Below are positions 45,939 to 54,651 of a stretch of DNA of 64,000 bases, piece after piece (the stretch's first letter is position 1; each line of letters opens with the position of its first letter). A program made the translations under genes and the position numbers. The notes under the pieces were generated by a model. The model worked only from the letters and a program-made list of their open reading frames with translations, was not told where the DNA came from and made no database searches. The DNA comes from Planobispora longispora (lineage in GTDB: Bacteria > Actinomycetota > Actinomycetes > Streptosporangiales > Streptosporangiaceae), in NCBI RefSeq assembly GCF_016863135.1, contig NZ_BOOH01000048.1:1-64000 (forward strand). The letters run 5' to 3'.

Positions 45939-46589
45939 CTATTTCACCAACCGCACGGTGAACGGGTAGCGGAACCCTCCCTCTCCGAGGGCCGCCACAC
46001 CGCCGACGATGGACAGCACCACACCCGCGACCCAGAGCACGGGGATCAGCACGGCTCCGACGAATGTGATCCCGAGCAGTATGGAGGCGCCGATCAGGGT
46101 CAGCTGGAAGTTGAGCGCCTCCACCGCGTGCTTGCGGATGTAGGGGGAGGTCTTGCCCGCCGCCAGCAGCATGATCAGAGGTCCGAATACGACCAGGCCG
46201 GTCAGCGGGAGCAGGTGAGCCGCCGCCGCGCCCACGCGGTCTCCGCCGCTGTCCGCCCGCGCCCGGCCGCATCCGAGACCGCCGCCGTAGCTGGAGGCCG
46301 GGAGCGCCGAACTCCGCGGGGGCGGGTACGGCGTGGGCTGGCGGGAGCCGTACAGCTCGTGCATGATCGGCATGAGGTCGCCGTGGACCCGGGCCGTCAT
46401 CGCCCGCTCCAGCCGGTCGTCGAACTCGAGCTTGTCCAGCCGCCCTTCCGCGTAGGCGGCCTTGACGTGCTCGACCACCTGCTCACGGTCCTGGTTGCTC
46501 ACCCTGAGATCGGCGTAGCCCGGCCTCGGGCCCGCTGCCGGAACGCCCCCGTGCCATGGGTTCACCGGCGGTGTCGCTGTGCCTGCCAT
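45939..46589 (-). CDS. DUF1707 and DUF4870 domain membrane protein
   Basis: A 216-residue protein. DUF1707 (RVSNQDREQVVEHVKAAYAE, GRLDKLEFDDRLERAMTARV) is a short cytoplasmic module common in actinobacteria. A Pro/Ser linker leads to a DUF4870 membrane domain with three helices (HLLPLTGLVVFGPLIMLLAA, IRKHAVEALNFQLTLIGASI, VLIPVLWVAGVVLSIVGGVA). The role is unknown. The start follows AAAGGGAG. It is convergent with the MFS gene. Confidence 0.85.
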   Translation of the reverse strand: MAGTATPPVNPWHGGVPAAGPRPGYADLRVSNQDREQVVEHVKAAYAEGRLDKLEFDDRLERAMTARVHGDLMPIMHELYGSRQPTPYPPPRSSALPASSYGGGLGCGRARADSGGDRVGAAAAHLLPLTGLVVFGPLIMLLAAGKTSPYIRKHAVEALNFQLTLIGASILLGITFVGAVLIPVLWVAGVVLSIVGGVAALGEGGFRYPFTVRLVK

Positions 46590-46675
46590 GGGACCGAACT
46601 CCCTTTCGTCGCTGTGACCTCCATGTTCGTCTCACGTGGGTGTCCGGCACATCCGGGTTCTCCCCTACCTGTCCC

Positions 46676-46723
46676 CTAGAGTCCTCCCTGGAGTCCACCA
46701 TGGAATCCGCCATGGAATGCCTT
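46676..46723. repeat. Four degenerate 12-bp repeats in a divergent intergenic region
   Basis: CTAGAGTCCTCC, CTGGAGTCCACC, ATGGAATCCGCC and ATGGAATGCCTT follow each other exactly (46676, 46688, 46700, 46712), consensus YTRGARTCCNCC. They lie 20-70 bases before the small gene at 46744 and upstream of the DUF1707 gene, where iterated sites for a regulator could sit. Confidence 0.65.
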
Positions 46724-46743
46724 AGGGATGTATAAAAAGGAGC

Positions 46744-47082
46744 ATGAGATGGCGGGATCGCTATGGTTTGAGGCGTCTGCGTGGGCCGAAGATCGCCAAG
46801 TTCGATCGTGAGGCGAACGACGCCGACATCGAGGCGCTCATCGCCTTCGCGAAGTCGCGGCGGGGTGTGGAGTTCTACGTCGAACCGGAGACCTTCGCCA
46901 CGGACACCACGGCTGTCGCCGTGGCCGACGACGGTGAGTGGACCCGGCGCCGAGTCGGCTCCCCCGCGGTGATCAGCAAGATCGCCCGCGGCCTCGCTCT
47001 CCCGGTCTACGACGTGCAGCTCACCGGTTATCCGCCCCGGATGCGGGCTTACAACGAGCGCCGCAAGCGCGAAGAGAGCTGA
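46744..47082 (+). CDS. Conserved actinobacterial hypothetical protein
   Basis: A 112-residue soluble protein: RWRDRYGLRRLRGPKIAKFD, then VEFYVEPETFATDTTAVAVA and a basic C-terminus YNERRKREES. The overall form (basic start, short alpha/beta body, highly charged tail) matches small conserved actinobacterial proteins of unknown role. ATG 46744 follows AAAAAGGAG at good spacing. No domain is recognised. Confidence 0.75.
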   Translation: MRWRDRYGLRRLRGPKIAKFDREANDADIEALIAFAKSRRGVEFYVEPETFATDTTAVAVADDGEWTRRRVGSPAVISKIARGLALPVYDVQLTGYPPRMRAYNERRKREES

Positions 47083-47195
47083 TCTCCGGCCGGACGCCCA
47101 GAGAAGCTGAGGTGCCAGAGAAGCCCGGAGTGCCAGAAAAGAGGGGTGTCCGCGGGCCACGAGCCGCCGTACAGGAGCGTCTGGACACGGTGGCG

Positions 47196-48458
47196 TCATC
47201 CGGCCAGCGAAATCGGGCCCGGGGGCGACTCTCTCAACAGGGCCGCCATCGGAAGCAGCCAGGAGGCTCTGGGGTCGCCCATCTCCTGATCCAGCTCTTC
47301 CGAGTTGGGCATCCTGTCGTTGAGCGCGCTCGGCGGGAGCATGTGGTGCAGGGCCTGCGTGAGCAGATTGGCCATGGAGTAACCGGGATCGGCGTCACGG
47401 GCCCGGGCCAGGGCGATGCCCGCCAGGGCGGAGTCGCCCCGGCACCAGGCGGCCATGGCGAGCAGGGATGCGGCCGGGGCTGCGAATCCCGGCTCCAGCC
47501 GCCGGGTGAGGTCGTGCCAGAGCCGGTGGTGGACTTCGCGGTCCTTCTCGGCGATCAGCGCCCAGGCCTCGTCCCGGACCCGGATCACCGCGAGATCGAT
47601 GCCGAGTCTGGCCGCTCGCTCGTCGTCGAGCCGTCCGCCCGCGGCATAGGCCGCGACGGCCTCGCGCACCCGGGCTATCCCGTCCGCGACGAACTCCGCC
47701 GCGAACCTGTCCGCGTCGCCGCATTCGGCGAGCCGGCCGCGCAGTTCTTCCAGCACACGGGCGGTGACCCGGCTCATGGCCACCCGCTCAGGACCGCCGA
47801 GGGGAGCCAGCGAGCGCTCCAGCGCGGCACGATCGGGCAGGGCGACCAGCCCGTGCACCGTGGCCTGGGCTGCGATCACACTGTTCTCCCGGTCGTACGG
47901 CAGGCCCGCGGGCGGGCAGCAGTCGGCGCGCGAGCAGAGGTAGGACCAGTAACGTCCGTCCTCCACCCGGAGCACGTCGAGGAGCGTGATCCGGCTCTCC
48001 CGGAACGACGTGATGACCGCGTCGGCCGCCGGGGTCACCAGCGACCCCGGGCCGTAGCCCACGACGACGGCCCTCGTGATCTCTTCCTTGTCGAGCAGTG
48101 ACACGATCCGGCCGGAGCCCGGGACGGCCAGCGGCAGGTCCCATCGGGCGGTGAGATGCAGGCGGCCTCGGGGAGGCGTGCCCTTCAGGCCGATCACGAC
48201 GAGGCTGTCGGCGGGATGGAACCCCAGGAGATAGGGCACCGCCCCGAGGAGGTCCTCCGTGGAGCCGAGCAGGAGGCCGGGCCATGCCGCCGGGGCGTTC
48301 GAGGACGGAGCACTCAGACCCGGGGCGTGCCGATCAGAGGAAGGCGGATCCGGAACCGGCGAATCCGCGGCCCGCAGGTCAGGCGCCTGCGGATCATGAA
48401 CTTGAGGATCATGAGCTGGCGGGACGGGGGCCCGCGGGTCAGGGGTGTCGGTTGCCAT
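47196..48458 (-). CDS. DUF4192 domain protein
   Basis: A 420-residue protein. The first ~55 residues are a disordered Asp/Pro/Ala tail with an xDPQAP-like echo. The DUF4192 domain follows: LLGSTEDLLGAVPYLLGFHP, ADSLVVIGLKG, VVVGYGPGSLVTPAADAVIT and YWSYLCSRADCCPPAGLPYD, with a conserved Cys cluster. It is widespread in actinobacteria and its biochemical function is unknown. It is soluble and probably monocistronic. Confidence 0.88.
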   Translation of the reverse strand: MATDTPDPRAPVPPAHDPQVHDPQAPDLRAADSPVPDPPSSDRHAPGLSAPSSNAPAAWPGLLLGSTEDLLGAVPYLLGFHPADSLVVIGLKGTPPRGRLHLTARWDLPLAVPGSGRIVSLLDKEEITRAVVVGYGPGSLVTPAADAVITSFRESRITLLDVLRVEDGRYWSYLCSRADCCPPAGLPYDRENSVIAAQATVHGLVALPDRAALERSLAPLGGPERVAMSRVTARVLEELRGRLAECGDADRFAAEFVADGIARVREAVAAYAAGGRLDDERAARLGIDLAVIRVRDEAWALIAEKDREVHHRLWHDLTRRLEPGFAAPAASLLAMAAWCRGDSALAGIALARARDADPGYSMANLLTQALHHMLPPSALNDRMPNSEELDQEMGDPRASWLLPMAALLRESPPGPISLAG

Positions 48459-48530
48459 GGCCGGAAGTCTGGCCGAATCCGGCCATGGCGTTTCCCCGTT
48501 CCGGGGGCCCTGTGGACGATCGGCAGCGAC

Positions 48531-49493
48531 TCAGCGGCCCTGTGGAAAAGCCCCCGGCGGGAACTGCCCGGGCGGCACGTTCCCGGGCGGGCGCTGTCCG
48601 GGCGGGACCGTGCCCTGCGGGAGATGCCCGGGCGGCACACTGCCGGGCGGGAACTGTCCGGGCGGGATGTTCCCCGCCGGGCGCTGTCCGGCCGGGAAAC
48701 GCCCCGGCGGGAGATGCCCCGGCGGCAGAGCCCCGGACGCGGCGGCGGCGGGCGCCAGCCGTACCCGGACCATGATGGCCGCGCCCGCGACGGCGGCGGG
48801 CATCGCGATCACCGCTCCCAGCGGGATGAGGAAGAGCAGGAAGAGGATGACGCCGAACCCGAGAGCGAAGGCCCTGTTCGCGCGGAGCACGGCGAAACGG
48901 TTCTTCCGCGCCAGTCCCCTGCGCTCCATGGCGAGGGCGGTCAGCTCCACGGTCAGGAAGAACCCGGAGACCATGGCGCCGAGCACCGGCACCACCGTCT
49001 GCCCGATCACCGGCACGAACCCGAGGAAGAACAGCGGGATCGTGAACAACAACAGGTAGCCGAGGGTGACCAGGCTGTCCTTGATCGACCTGAGGATCGA
49101 CCGCCACAGCGGCAGTTCGTGGCCCCGAGGCACCTCGCCGTAGGTCTCCTCCACCTTTTCGGAGAGCTTCTCGTAGAACGGCTCGCCGAGGACGAGGGTC
49201 ACCGCGGCGAAGGTCACCACGGCCAGCACGAGCCCGGCGCCGAAGAAGACCACGCCGATCAGGAACCGGAAGGTGGTCCTGGCCGCCTCGGCCCATCCGT
49301 CGGCGAAGGGTGTCGCCCACTCGGCCAGCCCGCCCGCGTTGACTCCGAGGAAGTAGAGCCCCACGGCGTACAGGACGAACACGATCAGCGCCGGGACGAG
49401 CCCGAACAGCCACCACCGGGGGTGCCGTGCCACCCAGCGCAGTCCCTGGAAGAAAAAGCCGATGCCGTCCTTGAAGGAGCGGATTACACCCAT
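48531..49493 (-). CDS. EI24-family membrane protein with a C-terminal PPG-repeat tail
   Basis: A 320-residue protein. Residues 1-245 are an EI24/CysZ-like domain with at least five long hydrophobic helices and the conserved block ELPLWRSILRSIKDSLVTLG. The last ~70 residues are an unusual tail of 13 or so pentapeptides of the form xPPGx (PPGHLPPGRFPAGQRPAG, then PPGQFPPGSVPPGHLPQG). It is rich in Pro and Gly but lacks the strict G-x-y register of collagen. The domain relates to sulfate permease CysZ; transport here is unproven. The start ATG 49493 opens MGVIRSFKDGIGFFFQGLRW. Confidence 0.85.
   Translation of the reverse strand: MGVIRSFKDGIGFFFQGLRWVARHPRWWLFGLVPALIVFVLYAVGLYFLGVNAGGLAEWATPFADGWAEAARTTFRFLIGVVFFGAGLVLAVVTFAAVTLVLGEPFYEKLSEKVEETYGEVPRGHELPLWRSILRSIKDSLVTLGYLLLFTIPLFFLGFVPVIGQTVVPVLGAMVSGFFLTVELTALAMERRGLARKNRFAVLRANRAFALGFGVILFLLFLIPLGAVIAMPAAVAGAAIMVRVRLAPAAAASGALPPGHLPPGRFPAGQRPAGNIPPGQFPPGSVPPGHLPQGTVPPGQRPPGNVPPGQFPPGAFPQGR
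48534..48735 (-). repeat. 15-bp degenerate coding repeats (PPG pentapeptides)
   Basis: About thirteen units of roughly 15 bases, plus-strand type CCCGGCGGGAACTGC, encode the xPPGx tail. Units vary at the two x codons, mostly His, Gln, Arg, Asn, Phe, Val. Confidence 0.85.
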
Positions 49494-49609
49494 GTCGTGA
49501 AGGCTATCGGGATCGGCTGGTCACCGCGCGACGGCGCCGGACGCCACCGCACCGCGACCCGCCGTACCGGCGCCGGAGGGGCGGACTGGCGGCGGGAGGG
49601 GTGGGGGCG

Positions 49610-50203
49610 TCAGGGGCGCTGCCAGAGGGAGGGGACGGTGACGTCCAGGGCCGCGAAGAGACGGCGCAGGAGGGGGAGGGAGATGCCCAGGACGTTGCCG
49701 TGGTCGCCGTCGATGCCGTCGACGAACCAGCCGCCGAGGCCGTCCAGGGTGAAGGCCCCGGCGACCTTGAGGGGCTCTCCGGACTCGACGTAGGCGGCGA
49801 TCTCGTCGTCCGAGGGGGTGCCGAAGCGGACGGTCGTGGCGGCGACCTCGGAGACCTCCCTGCCGGTCGAGGTGTCGATCACGCAGTGGCCGGTGAGGAG
49901 GCGGCCGCTCCGGCCGCGCATGCTCCGCCAGCGGGCGACGGCGTCCTCCGCGGAGGACGGCTTGCCGTAGGCCCTGCCGTCGAGTTCCAGCATCGAGTCA
50001 CAGCCGATGACCAGGGCGCCGTCGAGATCCCGCGCCACGACCGCCGCCTTCGCCCTGGCCAGGGTGAGGCAGAGGGCGGCCGGGGTGTCGGCGGTGACGG
50101 CTTCCTCGTCCACACCGCTGACGATCACTTTGGGGTCGATCCCGGCGCTGCGGAGCAGGGCGAGGCGGGCGGGGGACGCGGAGGCGAGAACGATCTGGGT
50201 CAC
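49610..50203 (-). CDS. maf: Maf-family nucleoside triphosphate pyrophosphatase
   Basis: A 197-residue Maf/HAM1-like fold protein. [16 protein letters not shown] carries the family signature SxSPx[21 protein letters not shown] contains the catalytic Asp and the substrate-binding Lys, and [20 protein letters not shown] the second motif. It hydrolyses dTTP, UTP or modified nucleotides to limit misincorporation. The GTG start is preceded by a pyrimidine-rich gap with weak RBS. It is cotranscribed or not with the next gene upstream: a 100-base gap separates them. Confidence 0.93.
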   Translation of the reverse strand: MTQIVLASASPARLALLRSAGIDPKVIVSGVDEEAVTADTPAALCLTLARAKAAVVARDLDGALVIGCDSMLELDGRAYGKPSSAEDAVARWRSMRGRSGRLLTGHCVIDTSTGREVSEVAATTVRFGTPSDDEIAAYVESGEPLKVAGAFTLDGLGGWFVDGIDGDHGNVLGISLPLLRRLFAALDVTVPSLWQRP

Positions 50204-50260
50204 GTCGGCCCAGCTTACCGATGGGCGCCGTTCCCGCCCGCCGGTTCCGGGCCGCTCCCC

Positions 50261-50322
50261 GCCCCGTCCGGGTCACGTCGGGCTGATCGACGCCCCGTCC
50301 GGATCAGATCGGGCTGATCGAC
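50261..50322 (-). repeat. 31-bp tandem duplication across a stop codon
   Basis: Two copies (50261-50291 and 50292-50322) of a unit beginning GCCCCGTCCGG and ending GGGCTGATCGAC, with three differences. The stop of the upstream-strand gene (TCA 50304-50306) lies in the second copy and its out-of-frame twin at 50273-50275. Confidence 0.9.
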
Positions 50323-51266
50323 GCCATCGCGGTGTTGATGTCGCGCCAGCGCGCGCGCTGGGAGTCGGGGATCGTCATGAAGACCAGAGCGGGTTTCTTG
50401 CCGGAGACCTCGGTCAGCGCGACGGCGGCCATGGAGGAGCGGGTCTTGCCCTTCACCTTGTACACGACCTTGTAGGCGAGCAGCCAGCCGTCCTCGGTCG
50501 GCTGGGAGGCGACCCAGCTGATCCGGCCGCCCTCCGGGTGGTGGTTGAGCGTCCAGCGGGCCGCGAGGAGCGCGGTGTCCTTCGGCGTGGCCTGCACCAG
50601 GGTCGGGACCGGGCAGCTCACCAGCATCGCCCGGTGCCCGGCGCCGCGCGCCGCCGGCAGCACCTGCCGGGTGGCGAAGGGAGAGGCGCCGTAGGGCTTC
50701 CACGGTTTGCCGAACCGGATCAGCGACACACCGGACTTCTCGTCGCGGACGCGGCTCTTGGTGGAGTACGCCTTCCCGGGGAGACGGCCGAGCCGCTTGT
50801 CGGCGGGCAGCTCGGGCACCCGCGGGTCGGCCAGCGCCGCCTTCACCGCGCTGCCGTCCGGCGTGGGACTGCTCTCCGGCGTGGGACTCGCAGCCGTGGG
50901 GCTGGCCGCCGCCGTGGTCGTGGCGGCGGACGAGGCGGGACCGGACGAGGGGGCCGCGGTAGATGGCGCGGCGATCTGCCCCGGCCTCTCCTCGCCCGGT
51001 TGCTCCGCGGAGCCGGACCACACGAGTCCGGCCACGACGGCGGCCGCCGCCACGACCAGCGCGACGGCCACCGCGAGAATGCGGTAGATCACCTTCATCC
51101 GCAGGTCGCCGATGAAGGAACGCTTGAGAGGCGCCCCCGCGGCGGGCGCAGGAGGTGTCCTGGGAGGGGTGCCGGTCATCTCGGGTTCGCCGGTCCCGGC
51201 AGCTTCATCTGTCGGAGCGACATCCGTCCCCCGAGTCCCCTGAGTACCGCCCGACCCATCCAGCAC
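50304..51266 (-). CDS. Single-pass membrane protein of unknown function
   Basis: A 320-residue protein. An N-terminal cytoplasmic tail of ~60 residues ends in the basic KRSFIGDLRMKVIYR, then one transmembrane helix (ILAVAVALVVAAAAVVAGLV). A Ser/Thr/Ala/Pro linker follows and an extracellular domain of ~190 residues with FGKPWKPYGASPFATRQVLP. The layout is the same as that of the 5.75 kb membrane protein, whose outer domain has LARLGAPWRQDTRPTMPTTY, so the two may be distant relatives. GTG 51266 is supported by TACGCT (51279-51274) 7 bases upstream (leaderless); ATG 51179 is the alternative. Confidence 0.75.
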   Translation of the reverse strand: MLDGSGGTQGTRGTDVAPTDEAAGTGEPEMTGTPPRTPPAPAAGAPLKRSFIGDLRMKVIYRILAVAVALVVAAAAVVAGLVWSGSAEQPGEERPGQIAAPSTAAPSSGPASSAATTTAAASPTAASPTPESSPTPDGSAVKAALADPRVPELPADKRLGRLPGKAYSTKSRVRDEKSGVSLIRFGKPWKPYGASPFATRQVLPAARGAGHRAMLVSCPVPTLVQATPKDTALLAARWTLNHHPEGGRISWVASQPTEDGWLLAYKVVYKVKGKTRSSMAAVALTEVSGKKPALVFMTIPDSQRARWRDINTAMASISPI

Positions 51267-51358
51267 GCTCGGGAGCGTACGACAAATCCCGTTTTCGCGC
51301 GCGCCATCCCCATCACACTTCGGGAACGAGTGCCTTCCTCATCCCCTGTTCCCCATGG

Positions 51359-52078
51359 TCAGGACGATCGCAGCGGCCCGGACCCCGCGGGGCGGAAGCC
51401 CTCTCCGCGCAACCACGGGGCGTCCGCGACGACGGTGCGCGAGCCGGGCTCGATCTCGGTGAACCCGGCGTCCCGCACCGTCGGGAGGTCCATCCCGCTC
51501 AGCGCGGCCCACTTCTCCGGGGAGGCGGTCCGTACGGCGAGCGCGAACCCCCGCTCCCGCCACTCCCGTCGCGCGTCCTCACTCCCGGCCCACCAGGCGA
51601 GCTGAGCCGCGTGCCCCGCCTGGGCCATGGCCTTGCCCGCCGACATCGACAGATCCGGGTTCAGCCAGAGCACCACCTCACCGTCCCCGGGGAGGCCGGG
51701 CGCGGCGGAGTCGGCCAGGTCGGTCCCGGAGACCTGGAGCCTGGCCAGGTCCCTGGGCCAGGCGTCCAGCGGGATCGGCGGATGGACGTGGACCTCCGCG
51801 GTGCGGTGCGCGACCGTGATCCCCGGCAGGTCGAGCGCCCGCCGCCATTCGGCCCCGCGGGCCCGCCGTACGACCTTCCTGATCCCGATGTTCTCCCAGT
51901 CGCGCACCGCCCCGGCCCATTCGCCGCCGTCCAGCGCCCGGGGGTCGGCCAGCAGCGACAGCACGGCCAGCGCCGCCGCCTCCAGGGCGTCGGTCCTCTC
52001 GGGCGGGGCGGCCCGCTCGATCCGCACCACCAGGGGGAGCACCTTCTGAGCCGCCACGCCTTCACGCTGATCCGTCAT
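51359..52078 (-). CDS. Peptidyl-tRNA hydrolase II-like (PTH2) domain protein
   Basis: A 239-residue protein. The N-terminal half (QKVLPLVVRIERAAPPERTD, AEWRRALDLPGITVAHRTAE) has no known motif. The C-terminal half holds WLNPDLSMSAGKAMAQAGHA followed by AQLAWW, the pattern of PTH2 (K/S-M-S-x-GK..AQ..HA), and closes with FTEIEPGSRTVVADAPW. PTH2 enzymes recycle peptidyl-tRNA, but such two-part actinobacterial relatives are untested. The start ATG 52078 has GGAGG just one base upstream, closer than ideal. Confidence 0.72.
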   Translation of the reverse strand: MTDQREGVAAQKVLPLVVRIERAAPPERTDALEAAALAVLSLLADPRALDGGEWAGAVRDWENIGIRKVVRRARGAEWRRALDLPGITVAHRTAEVHVHPPIPLDAWPRDLARLQVSGTDLADSAAPGLPGDGEVVLWLNPDLSMSAGKAMAQAGHAAQLAWWAGSEDARREWRERGFALAVRTASPEKWAALSGMDLPTVRDAGFTEIEPGSRTVVADAPWLRGEGFRPAGSGPLRSS

Positions 52079-52738
52079 GCCTCCAAGGATGCCCATGCCG
52101 GAGGGGGCCCGGGGCACCGGCCACCGGCGCCCGGAGGCGGGAAGGCGGCCGCGAGCCGGGCGAGGACCGGCGGGGAAGAGAGGACCGGCGGAGGGAGAAG
52201 ACCGGCAGAGGGAGATATGCGGCATGGTTCCCACAAAAACCCGACACATAGGATGATTCCACCATTAACCATCGACCATACCCTTGCTTGGCGCGAAATT
52301 GCTGCCAGAAGGCCCTTTCAGGGGTTTCTCCATACCCACGGGCGGCAGCGCGACGAAAGCGCGCCCTCCTGGAGGGCGAAAAGCCGGGCCCGCACCCTCT
52401 GGTCACGGAGCGTCAGGAATGATCCGCCCGTCGCCGGAGGTCCCGGCGATGAAATCACTGCCCAGAGCGCGAAGATCATCACCGTGCATCCCTGCTAAAC
52501 TACTCTCTGTCATCTCAAATACTGGGACGATTCGGGCAAACGTTACGTTTTTCCTGATCCTCACCTATTGCGGTGTTTCAGGCTTCACGCCCGAGTTTGT
52601 TACAGGTTGGGACGCTGCCGGTCTCAGGTCTGCAACACCCCTGTCGTCCTACTTGTCCAGAACAGAGTCATGGTGCTCAGCTTTGTTCGACCATAGCTGG
52701 CGGCTGACCTCAAACCGGATAATTGAAGGAGTGCTGCC
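52079..52738. other. Long intergenic region before the peptide ABC operon
   Basis: 660 bases without a convincing gene; the stretch from about 52220 is less GC-rich than its surroundings. It contains AAACGTTACGTTT (52538-52550, perfect 6+1+6 palindrome), a candidate operator, about 190 bases before the binding-protein start. Short open frames here have unbiased codons. The RBS GAAGGAG belongs to the gene at 52739. Confidence 0.5.
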
Positions 52739-54484
52739 GTGTTCCACACGCGGACATCTGGCAAGTTTCTAGCAGCGGTTGCGGGAGGTGCACTCCTCCT
52801 CACCGCATGTGCGGGCAATGACAACAACGCGGCCAACCCGAACGCGTCGGGCTCGGCATCGGCTCCCGCGGCGGCGACGACCGTCACCTACGCCTACGAC
52901 CAGGAGTTCAGCTCCTACAACGGCAACACCGGTGCGGAGAACGCCGCTCGCAACAACGGCCCGCTGCAGCGAGTGCTGACCGGTTTCTGGTACTTCGGCG
53001 GCGACGGCGCGGTGACCCCCAACAAGGACTTCGGTTCTTACGAGAAGGTCTCCGACGACCCGCTGACGGTCAAGTACACGATCAACCCCGCCGCCGTCTG
53101 GTCGGACGGGACTCCGATCGACTGTGACGACCTGATGCTCGCCTGGGCCGCGAACTCGGGCAAGGTCAAGGGCTTCTCCACCGCCGGCACCACCGGCTGG
53201 GACCTGACCTCCACCCCCGACTGCGAGAAGGGCGGCAAGGAGATCACGCACACCTACTCCGAGCCGTTCGCCGACTGGCACGGCGCCCTCTACGCCCAGG
53301 GGCAGATCATGCCCGCCCACGTCGTGGAGAAGAAGGGCAACATCTCGGAGGAGGAGTTCATCGAGGCCGTCAAGAAGGCCGATGACAAGAAGCTCGCCGA
53401 CGCCATCAAGTTCTACAACGACGGCTGGGTCATGAAGGGCGGGCTCCTCAGCGAGGACCTGATCCCCTCGTCCGGCCCGTACAAGCTCGCCAAGTGGGAC
53501 GTCGGCCAGTCGCTCACCTTCGCCGCCAACGACAAGTACTGGGGCACCAAGCCGAAGACCCAGACGATCGTCGAGCGCTTCATCGCCCTGGACCAGCAGG
53601 CGCAGGCGCTGCAGAACGGTGAGGTCAACATCGTCTACCCGCAGCCGGGTCCGGACGTCCTCAACCAGCTCAACGCCCTGGAGGGCGTGACGGTCAAGAG
53701 TGGTGACCAGTTCTTCTACGACCACCTCGACTTCAACTTCGACTCCAGCCCCTTCAAGGACCGCAACCTGCGCGAGGCGTTCGCCAAGTGCGTGCCGCGG
53801 CAGCTCATCGTGGACAACCTGATCAAGCCGATCAACCCGAACGCGAAGATCCTGCAGGCCCGCATCACCGCCAGCACCCAGGCCCGCTACCCGGAGATCG
53901 TCGCCGGCATCGGCGGCGAGGAGAAGAAGTACGACCAGGTCGACATCGAGGGCGCCAAGGCCCTGCTGGAGAAGGCCGGCAAGACCGGCCTCGAGGTCAA
54001 GATCGGCTACCAGAGCCCGAACCCGCGCCGCACCTCCGTCGTCCAGCTGATCGCCGACTCCTGCAACAAGGCCGGCTTCAAGATCAAGGACAACGGCGCC
54101 GAGGACTTCTTCGGCAACGGCCTGGCCAACAACACCTATGACGTCGCCCTCTTCGGCTGGATCGGCTCCGACCTGGTCAGCAGCAGCACCTCGACCTACG
54201 TCACGCCCAAGAAGTGCGACAGCGAGAACAAGGGCAACAACAACGGCTGCTACTCCAACAAGAAGGTGGACGAGCTGCTGAACAAGGTCAACGTCACGAC
54301 CGACCAGGCCGCTCAGGTTCCGCTGCTGGCCGAGGCCGAGAAGCTCATGTGGCAGGACCTGGCCACCATCCCGCTCTACGAGAACCCGAACCTGACCGCG
54401 TGGTCGGAGGGTGTCACCGGCGTGGTCCCGAACCCGACCCAGGCGGGCATCGCCTGGAACATGGACCAGTGGGCCATCAGCTAG
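52739..54484 (+). CDS. Peptide-binding lipoprotein of an ABC importer (SBP_bac_5)
   Basis: A 581-residue family 5 solute-binding protein. The signal peptide ends in lipobox LLTAC (GGALLLTACAGND). It contains TVKYTINPAAVWSDGTPIDC and LREAFAKCVPRQLIV, the usual family 5 blocks. It binds oligopeptides or related cations outside the membrane and hands them to the two permeases. GTG 52739 follows GAAGGAG. An extra-long gap (167 bases) with hairpins separates it from the permease, as is usual when the binding protein is made in excess. Confidence 0.92.
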   Translation: MFHTRTSGKFLAAVAGGALLLTACAGNDNNAANPNASGSASAPAAATTVTYAYDQEFSSYNGNTGAENAARNNGPLQRVLTGFWYFGGDGAVTPNKDFGSYEKVSDDPLTVKYTINPAAVWSDGTPIDCDDLMLAWAANSGKVKGFSTAGTTGWDLTSTPDCEKGGKEITHTYSEPFADWHGALYAQGQIMPAHVVEKKGNISEEEFIEAVKKADDKKLADAIKFYNDGWVMKGGLLSEDLIPSSGPYKLAKWDVGQSLTFAANDKYWGTKPKTQTIVERFIALDQQAQALQNGEVNIVYPQPGPDVLNQLNALEGVTVKSGDQFFYDHLDFNFDSSPFKDRNLREAFAKCVPRQLIVDNLIKPINPNAKILQARITASTQARYPEIVAGIGGEEKKYDQVDIEGAKALLEKAGKTGLEVKIGYQSPNPRRTSVVQLIADSCNKAGFKIKDNGAEDFFGNGLANNTYDVALFGWIGSDLVSSSTSTYVTPKKCDSENKGNNNGCYSNKKVDELLNKVNVTTDQAAQVPLLAEAEKLMWQDLATIPLYENPNLTAWSEGVTGVVPNPTQAGIAWNMDQWAIS

Positions 54485-54512
54485 ATCCGGATCGGACCAT
54501 CAGCTAGATCCG
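54474..54512 (+). repeat. 23-bp-period duplication across the binding-protein stop codon
   Basis: CCATCAGCTAGATCCG occurs at 54474-54489, where CAGCTAG includes the last sense codon and the TAG stop, and again at 54497-54512. The copies are separated by 7 bases. Confidence 0.9.
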
Positions 54513-54518
54513 ATTCCC

Positions 54519-54552
54519 CGCTCCGCCGGCCGCCCCTCAGGCCGGCGGAGCG
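54519..54552 (+). terminator. Hairpin between binding protein and permease genes
   Basis: CGCTCCGCCGGC (54519-54530) pairs perfectly with GCCGGCGGAGCG (54541-54552). A second imperfect hairpin (GGGCCGGGA with TCCCGGCCC) follows at about 54564-54611. Both probably limit read-through or protect the upstream mRNA. Confidence 0.7.
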
Positions 54553-54651
54553 CGACGGACACCCGGGGCCGGGACCGAGGGGGCCACAAGCCCTCCCGAT
54601 CCCGGCCCTGAGCCACGTAGTCTCCTCTTCACAAGAACGGGAGGTGACGAA

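Noticed and set aside
52284-52738. Small protein gene in the long intergenic region
   Set aside because: The frame has no codon bias and no ribosome binding site, and it runs into the binding-protein gene in another register.
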